27,558 nt of DNA from Patescibacteria group bacterium (GTDB lineage Bacteria > Patescibacteria > Microgenomatia > Daviesbacterales > UBA10151): contig JAMDBX010000071.1 in assembly GCA_023487645.1 (NCBI GenBank), positions 1-27,558 on the forward strand. Reading direction: 5' to 3'. The first letter of the stretch is position 1; every line of letters begins with the position of its first letter. The notes below the pieces were generated by a model, which saw only the letters and a list, made by a program, of their open reading frames with translations, did not search any database and was not told the origin of the DNA. Below are positions 23,472 through 27,558 of this stretch, piece after piece. A program made the translations under genes and the position numbers.

Positions 23472-25331
23472 ATGAATAGATTTAGCATTTTGATAGGCAA
23501 GGGAACCTTCTTTTTTGTTCTATTTATTGGTTTGATACTTTGGTCAATTTGGATTATCCAGACACACCTTTTGCACGCTATAGTTTCTTGGGATGAAGGA
23601 TTCCATGGAGGATCAGCACTCTTTATATCCGAGAGTTTAATGCACCCTCTGTCTGTAAAAAGTTATCTTTATATTGCTCAAGATTTCATTAATGGATTGA
23701 TTTGGTACTTACCTCTTTGGTCTATTTCAGCAGGAGTACTAGGATCACTACTTGGTCCTTCAGTATCTACCTATCGTTTGGCAACTTTAATTTTTGCTTG
23801 TTTGAGTATTTTTATAATTGCACTTTTTACTAAAAAATTAGCCGGAAGTAGGGCAGGATTAACTGCTGCAGTAACTCTTGCTTTTGCTCCGATATTTATT
23901 ATTTATAGTCATCTGATGATGATAGAAGTACCGCTGCTGTTTTCTACATCTTTAGCCTTATTATCTTTTTATCGGTATCTTAGCAAAGATAAACTTACTG
24001 CTTTTGATTATTGGATTACTGTCTTAGCTTTTGTTATTGGTACTGCCACAAAAGTTACCGCAGTTGCCATTATTAACGGAACTGTAATTATTTTCGGTGT
24101 TTTTCTTTTCCTCTTTTTTAAAAAGAGTTTATTTTGGAAACGGTTTTATTCACTGTGGACAGCAGTTTTTTTAGGAAGTAGTCTAGGAATATTTTTAGGT
24201 TACTGTTTAATAACCCACATTTTTTTAAAAGTCGATATGATTAGTTTTTATTTACAACAAACACGTCAGCTTTCTACTGATAATTCGAATATTGCCTTGT
24301 TATTATTGAAGACTTTACTTACCAAAATTACTTATTATTTGCGGGATTTTTCCCATATGCTTCCTTTGACTGTTGGTTGGTGGGGATCTTTATTAGCTTA
24401 TATTATCTCAAAACGTTCGATAATTTCATTTTATCTTGCAGTGTGGGCGATCGTTTCTTATCTTATTTTTAGTTCTGTCCAACCGCAATCCCCCCAGTAT
24501 TTATTACCTATTTTTACACCTTTAGCTATCGCAGTAGGACTATTTTGGGGTGATTTCTTTGCTGGTAAAAATAAGCTGGTGAACGGTATTTTGTTTATAG
24601 TATTTAATATTGGCCTAATTTGGTTAAATCTTGTTTATTTAGATAAAAGTGAGGTAATTAATTGGAGAAACCAAATTACCAGCCAAGACCAAGCGGTGAT
24701 GTCCGTAGTTGCCAAAGTAAATCCGGGCGATAGGGTGTTTTCTATAGGTGATGGAACCAGGTTTTTGCTGCAATTATCTGGTATCTCTAAAAATTTGCAA
24801 ACTATTAATGGGGCATCTTTTAATTGCAAGAAGGAGATGCAAGAGAGTAGCGAATGGATAATTTTTGACCATGAATTTAAACAATTAGCTAAATTAACTC
24901 CCGGTCAAGGTAAAAATTGGGTTGAAACGGCATCTTTTTCTGGATCTGAGGAGACTATTGAAGTATTACATCATATTAATTTTACGGGAGATTTGACTAT
25001 TGAAGGCAAAGGATTGTCTATTGATTGTCCTCGACTGTTGTTGCTTGGTAAAAACGAAATTATAATTTATGCTACCCCGTATTTACAAACTAATGTGAAT
25101 TTAGATAAAGATTTGAAAATTGTTTTACAAGCTCGCAAACGTAAAAATAAAGCCCTACCTTTGGCTGAATTAACTGTTAATAAAGAAGACCTTAAAAAGC
25201 AAGAAGGAAAAGAGCAAATATATAAAGTATTCTATAACCAAAAAGAGGGTAACCAGTTTATATTTACTTCATTTGAGGTTCCTGAGGGATTAAATTTTAA
25301 GATTAGGAAAATAGAGATTATTCCTTTATAG
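23472..25331 (+). CDS. GT-C membrane glycosyltransferase, family 39-like
   Basis: 619 residues. About eleven membrane helices occupy residues 10-405, and a soluble C-terminal region takes the last 210. The first outer loop has SWDEGFHGGSALF with the paired acidic residues (Asp-Glu) typical of GT-C polyprenyl-phosphate-sugar mannosyltransferases (PMT/ArnT superfamily). A second typical element is the LMMIEVPLLFSTSLALL stretch, with Glu near the helix start. Such enzymes transfer sugars from lipid-phosphate donors to proteins or lipids on the outer face. The acceptor is unknown. The start ATG 23472 is chosen because the ATG at 23465 closes after four codons. The stop codon is part of the terminator hairpin. 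Confidence 0.8.
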   Translation: MNRFSILIGKGTFFFVLFIGLILWSIWIIQTHLLHAIVSWDEGFHGGSALFISESLMHPLSVKSYLYIAQDFINGLIWYLPLWSISAGVLGSLLGPSVSTYRLATLIFACLSIFIIALFTKKLAGSRAGLTAAVTLAFAPIFIIYSHLMMIEVPLLFSTSLALLSFYRYLSKDKLTAFDYWITVLAFVIGTATKVTAVAIINGTVIIFGVFLFLFFKKSLFWKRFYSLWTAVFLGSSLGIFLGYCLITHIFLKVDMISFYLQQTRQLSTDNSNIALLLLKTLLTKITYYLRDFSHMLPLTVGWWGSLLAYIISKRSIISFYLAVWAIVSYLIFSSVQPQSPQYLLPIFTPLAIAVGLFWGDFFAGKNKLVNGILFIVFNIGLIWLNLVYLDKSEVINWRNQITSQDQAVMSVVAKVNPGDRVFSIGDGTRFLLQLSGISKNLQTINGASFNCKKEMQESSEWIIFDHEFKQLAKLTPGQGKNWVETASFSGSEETIEVLHHINFTGDLTIEGKGLSIDCPRLLLLGKNEIIIYATPYLQTNVNLDKDLKIVLQARKRKNKALPLAELTVNKEDLKKQEGKEQIYKVFYNQKEGNQFIFTSFEVPEGLNFKIRKIEIIPL

Positions 25332-25351
25332 GGAAGTTCTTGACTTCCCTA
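25329..25351 (+). terminator. Terminator hairpin overlapping the next promoter
   Basis: TAGGGAAGT (25329-25337) pairs with ACTTCCCTA (25343-25351), a 9-bp perfect stem with loop TCTTG, followed by CTCTTTCTATATT. The TAG stop of the upstream gene forms part of the stem. The -35 box TTGACT (25340-25345) of the next gene lies inside the loop and 3' arm. Confidence 0.6.
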
Positions 25352-25381
25352 CTCTTTCTATATTATTATGTATCCACACAT
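25340..25381 (+). promoter_or_regulatory. Promoter and palindrome at the start of the YerC-like gene
   Basis: TTGACT (25340-25345) with TATTAT at 25364-25369 (18-bp spacer) or 25361-25366 (15 bp) predicts transcription starting about 25373-25376. Overlapping that point is ATGTATCCACACAT (25368-25381), a variant of the 14-mer found upstream of recA. This favours ATG 25380 as the start with a leader of only a few bases. A palindrome here could serve autoregulation. Confidence 0.5.
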
Positions 25382-25670
25382 GAGTAAACCTAAAACTGAG
25401 CGTTTGGTAAATGTTCCGGATGAGCTTTTAAGAGAGCTTTTGACCGATTCCGAATGGCGGATGGTTAAACAACGTCTTTTGATTTTAAATCTCTTGGAAG
25501 AAGGGCTTTCAATCAGAAGAATTGCTGAAGAGGCAAATGTCGGTACGGACACGGTAGTCCGGGTAGCCCGGATGGCAGAGAAGAAAAATTTGCGTAAGAT
25601 TTTAAATAAAAAGAATACCAACTCCGCCCCCACCCCTTGGGTGTTTGGTAAAACCGAAAAATCCAGCTAA
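25380..25670 (+). CDS. TrpR/YerC-like helix-turn-helix regulator
   Basis: 96 residues from ATG 25380 (SKPKTERLVNVPDEL...); a frame four residues longer opens at 25368 inside the promoter. The TrpR-superfamily core is LTDSEWRMVKQRLLILNLL, with the helix-turn-helix LSIRRIAEEANVGTDTVVRVARM. YerC/YecD proteins are small dimeric regulators of unknown ligand, and this gene is not next to tryptophan genes. A short Lys/Asn/Ser-rich tail ends it. It lies 6 nt upstream of miaA with no Shine-Dalgarno between, so the two are probably co-transcribed. What it regulates is unknown. Confidence 0.8.
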   Translation: MSKPKTERLVNVPDELLRELLTDSEWRMVKQRLLILNLLEEGLSIRRIAEEANVGTDTVVRVARMAEKKNLRKILNKKNTNSAPTPWVFGKTEKSS

Positions 25671-25676
25671 ATTTTT

Positions 25677-26654
25677 ATGAAATCTAAAATATTGGTAATT
25701 TTAGGCCCGACAGCTACCGGTAAAACCGATTTAGCCTTAAAACTGGCAAAAAAGTATGATGGCGAGTTGGTGGCTGCTGATTCCCGGCAAATTTATCGGG
25801 GGTTGGATATTGGCAGCGGCAAATTACCCGGAAAAAAAGTTTCAGTTCAAAAGGGAGATGGATTTTGGGTTTTGGATGGGATTAGGGTTTGGTTGTATGA
25901 CATTGCCGACCAGCAGGTACGTTTTAATGTTGCCGATTATGCCATCAAAGCCAGAGTGGTGCTTGATGATATTGTTAAAAGGGGTAAATTGCCGATAGTT
26001 GTAGGAGGAAGTGGTTTATATATCAGGGCTCTGATAGAAGGCATACCCAACCTGGATATTCCTATAGATGAAAATTTAAGAAGAGATCTGCAGCTTCTAA
26101 ATCTCGAGCAGTTGCAGAAAAAATTAAGGGAGCTCTCCCCTGCTAAATGGAAAATTTTAAATAACTCTGAAAGAAATAATTCCAGAAGACTTCTCCGCTC
26201 TATTGAATTAATTATGATGTATCCATACACCAATAAAGTTCAAAAATCAAAAATCAAAAATCAAAGTTATCACACCTTGAAAATTGGGCTCACTGCTCCC
26301 CGATCAGTTTTGGATCAACGAATTAATTTACGTTTAGTTTTTCGCCTCAAACATGGGTTGATTGAAGAGGGGAAAAAGCTATATCAGGAAGGATTAAGTT
26401 TGGAAAGAATGAAAGAGCTCGGTCTTGAGTATGGGTCTTTGGCTGATTTATTAAGCGGCAAAATAAACGAGAGGGAACTAGAGGAACAATTACAGACAAA
26501 AATTCATCAATATGCTAAAAGGCAGTTGACCTGGTTTAAAAAAGAAAAGGGTGTGAAGTGGTTTGATATTACCGACCCCTATACCTTGGAAAAAGTAGAA
26601 AAGTTAGTAAATTCGTGGTACGATGCTGTCGATGACCAGAAGAGGAGAATATGA
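25677..26654 (+). CDS. miaA: tRNA dimethylallyltransferase
   Basis: 325 residues. MiaA adds dimethylallyl to A37 of UNN-reading tRNAs. The P-loop GPTATGKTDLAL (10-21), DSRQIYRGLDIGSGKLP (35-51, where DIGSGK replaces the usual DIGTAK), GGSGLYIRAL (110-119, Ser where the catalytic Thr of GGTxLY usually stands) and NSRRLLRSIE (168-177) are visible. At 181-197 the usual VYLLTGKPxSE-type segment is replaced by MYPYTNKVQKSKIKNQS, encoded by a repeat cluster. The C-terminal part (KRQLTWFKKE) is normal. The protein is probably active. Its stop overlaps the next start (ATGA). Confidence 0.9.
   Translation: MKSKILVILGPTATGKTDLALKLAKKYDGELVAADSRQIYRGLDIGSGKLPGKKVSVQKGDGFWVLDGIRVWLYDIADQQVRFNVADYAIKARVVLDDIVKRGKLPIVVGGSGLYIRALIEGIPNLDIPIDENLRRDLQLLNLEQLQKKLRELSPAKWKILNNSERNNSRRLLRSIELIMMYPYTNKVQKSKIKNQSYHTLKIGLTAPRSVLDQRINLRLVFRLKHGLIEEGKKLYQEGLSLERMKELGLEYGSLADLLSGKINERELEEQLQTKIHQYAKRQLTWFKKEKGVKWFDITDPYTLEKVEKLVNSWYDAVDDQKRRI
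26217..26268. repeat. Repeat cluster inside miaA
   Basis: An exact second copy of ATGTATCCATACAC (26217-26230) is followed by three perfect tandem units CAAAAAT (26241-26261) and a decayed fourth (CAAAGTT). The length stays in frame and encodes the linker at MiaA residues 181-197. It may be a dispersed repeat captured in a tolerant loop. Confidence 0.65.
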
Positions 26655-27558
26655 CTAGAAGGGTAGATATTTCATATAAAACAATTATTTTTATTGCCGC
26701 TTTTGCAATTTTATTGTGGATTATTTATTTAATCCGCGACATTATTTTGCTATTTTTTGTTGCCTTTATTTTTGTATCTGCCTTGTCACCTTTAGTTGAT
26801 AAGCTTATAAAATGGAAAATTCCCCGCTCCCTTGCTATTTTAATTGTGTTTTTATTGATTACTTTTCTTTTAGTATCGCTGCTCGCGATTGGGTTTACAC
26901 CCTTAATAAACCAAACCAGCAGCTTATCGCAACGTTTAGTTGAGGCCATAAGTTATCTGCTAAAAACCAGTTTTGTTGACCAGTCAGTTGTCCAGCAAGA
27001 ACTTTCTAATTTATCTCGGGATATCATCAGTTTTACCCTTAATGTTTTTGAAAATTTGGTCCGGATAGTAAGCGTAATTGTTGTTACTTTTTATCTTTTA
27101 TTGGATCAAAGAAGGATAGAGGAATGGGCAATCTCTTTATTTATCCGCCATGGGGAAAAAACCAGAAGGCTGTTAGAAAAGACCGAAGACAAGTTGGGCG
27201 CTTGGTTAAGGGGACAGGTTGTTCTGTCGGCGGCTGTAGGAATTTTAGTCTACTTGGGCTTGGTTGTTTTAAGGGTGGATTTTGCCCTGCCTTTGGCCAT
27301 TATTGCCGGTCTTTTAGAAGTAGTACCAATTATCGGGCCGATAATCGCCGCTATTCCGGCTGTGCTGATTGCTTTGACAGTTTCTCCGCTTTTAGCTGCC
27401 TTAGTCGCAGGATGGTATTTAGTTGTCCAACAAATTGAGGGGCATATTATAGTGCCTCAAATTATGAAACGGGCAGTAGGGCTTAATCCCTTATTGGTTA
27501 TTTTAGCAATTTCTGTAGGAGGAAGATTATTGGGTATCGGTGGAGCTTTGCTGGCGGT
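26651..27558 (+). CDS. AI-2E/PerM family membrane protein, 3' end cut off
   Basis: 302 complete codons from ATG 26651 are visible before the window ends. A good AGAGGAG Shine-Dalgarno precedes the start, which overlaps the miaA stop (ATGA). The protein starts MTRRVDISYKTIIFIAAFAIL and has paired membrane helices near the N-terminus (about 10-40 and 52-80). An amphipathic soluble stretch (about 85-185) follows, with a helix at about 137-155 (IVSVIVVTFYLLLDQ), then the family's hydrophobic block: LPLAIIAGLLEVVPIIGPIIAAIP, and later GHIIVPQIMKRAVGLNPL. This is the AI-2E transporter (PerM/YdiK) family, whose members include putative exporters and Na+/H+ antiporters. The substrate cannot be told. 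Co-transcription with miaA is likely. Confidence 0.88.
   Translation, partial: MTRRVDISYKTIIFIAAFAILLWIIYLIRDIILLFFVAFIFVSALSPLVDKLIKWKIPRSLAILIVFLLITFLLVSLLAIGFTPLINQTSSLSQRLVEAISYLLKTSFVDQSVVQQELSNLSRDIISFTLNVFENLVRIVSVIVVTFYLLLDQRRIEEWAISLFIRHGEKTRRLLEKTEDKLGAWLRGQVVLSAAVGILVYLGLVVLRVDFALPLAIIAGLLEVVPIIGPIIAAIPAVLIALTVSPLLAALVAGWYLVVQQIEGHIIVPQIMKRAVGLNPLLVILAISVGGRLLGIGGALLA

Noticed and set aside
25368..25379. ATG 25368 as the start of the YerC-like gene
   Set aside because: It lies within the -10/+1 region and the palindrome. ATG 25380 gives a normal beginning; the longer form is possible but less likely.
26241..26268. Tandem CAAAAAT units as a small CRISPR-like or phase-variation tract
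   Set aside because: There are only three perfect 7-nt units with no spacers. A change by one unit would break the frame, so phase variation is conceivable, but there is no evidence for it and the present length is in frame.
27124..27438. A 104-residue plus-strand frame near the 3' end
   Set aside because: It is an out-of-frame reading of the AI-2E family gene, whose frame from 26651 carries family sequence to the window edge.

Overview
This window looks like a chromosomal piece from a Candidate Phyla Radiation (Patescibacteria) bacterium, probably of the Microgenomates side. The reasons are low GC, tightly packed genes with many 1-11 nt overlaps, compact ribosomal proteins, a divergent shortened enolase, a family-4 uracil-DNA glycosylase without Fe-S cysteines, a RNase Y without its membrane anchor, and dispersed short palindromic repeats that enter coding sequence. 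TGA is used as a stop codon (ppsA, tsaC, miaA), so this is not a UGA-recoded lineage such as Gracilibacteria or SR1. The phylum call is inference from gene content and style, not from a tree.

Layout. 1-4042 (+): the distal end of the ribosomal protein/alpha operon: infA (cut by the window edge), rpmJ, rpsM, rpsK, rpsD, rpoA, rplQ, rplM, rpsI. 4080-4271 (+): a small PspC protein behind its own promoter. 4278-11796 (-): a long leftward cluster, in transcription order a membrane-anchored unknown, a PAP2 phosphatase, tsaC, a family-4 uracil-DNA glycosylase, a GT4 glycosyltransferase, another anchored unknown, a glucosidase of the glycogen-debranching type and a phosphomannomutase/phosphoglucomutase. 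11839-15456 (+): PEP synthase followed by enolase, a lower-glycolysis/gluconeogenesis pair. 15461-16609 (-): an exported bactofilin-like beta-helix protein with a membrane tail.

16741-18298 (+) is the least ordinary stretch: an unrecognised Ser/Thr/Pro-tailed protein, tRNA-Pro(GGG), a duplicated 3' end of that tRNA surrounded by inverted repeats, and a NUDIX hydrolase with a lengthened Nudix loop. 18406-21619 (+): recA, recX and rny (DNA repair and RNA decay). 21622-23043 (-): a DUF2079 membrane protein. 23169-27558 (+): an HU protein, a GT-C (family 39-like) membrane glycosyltransferase, a TrpR/YerC-like regulator, miaA and an AI-2E/PerM family membrane protein that runs off the window.

Cross-cutting observations. 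Three clear promoters (pspC, recA, the YerC-like gene) place the start codon within about 0-7 nt of the expected transcription start, suggesting leaderless or near-leaderless mRNAs; for recA the open frame upstream of the true ATG begins inside the -35 box. A near-palindromic 14-mer built on TGTAT-CC-ATACA occurs upstream of recA, at the start of the YerC-like gene and inside miaA. No gene-free stretch exceeds 300 bases; the longest is 17515-17788, which holds the tRNA and its repeats. I see no CRISPR array, transposase, phage module or obvious new defence system; most of the window is housekeeping.
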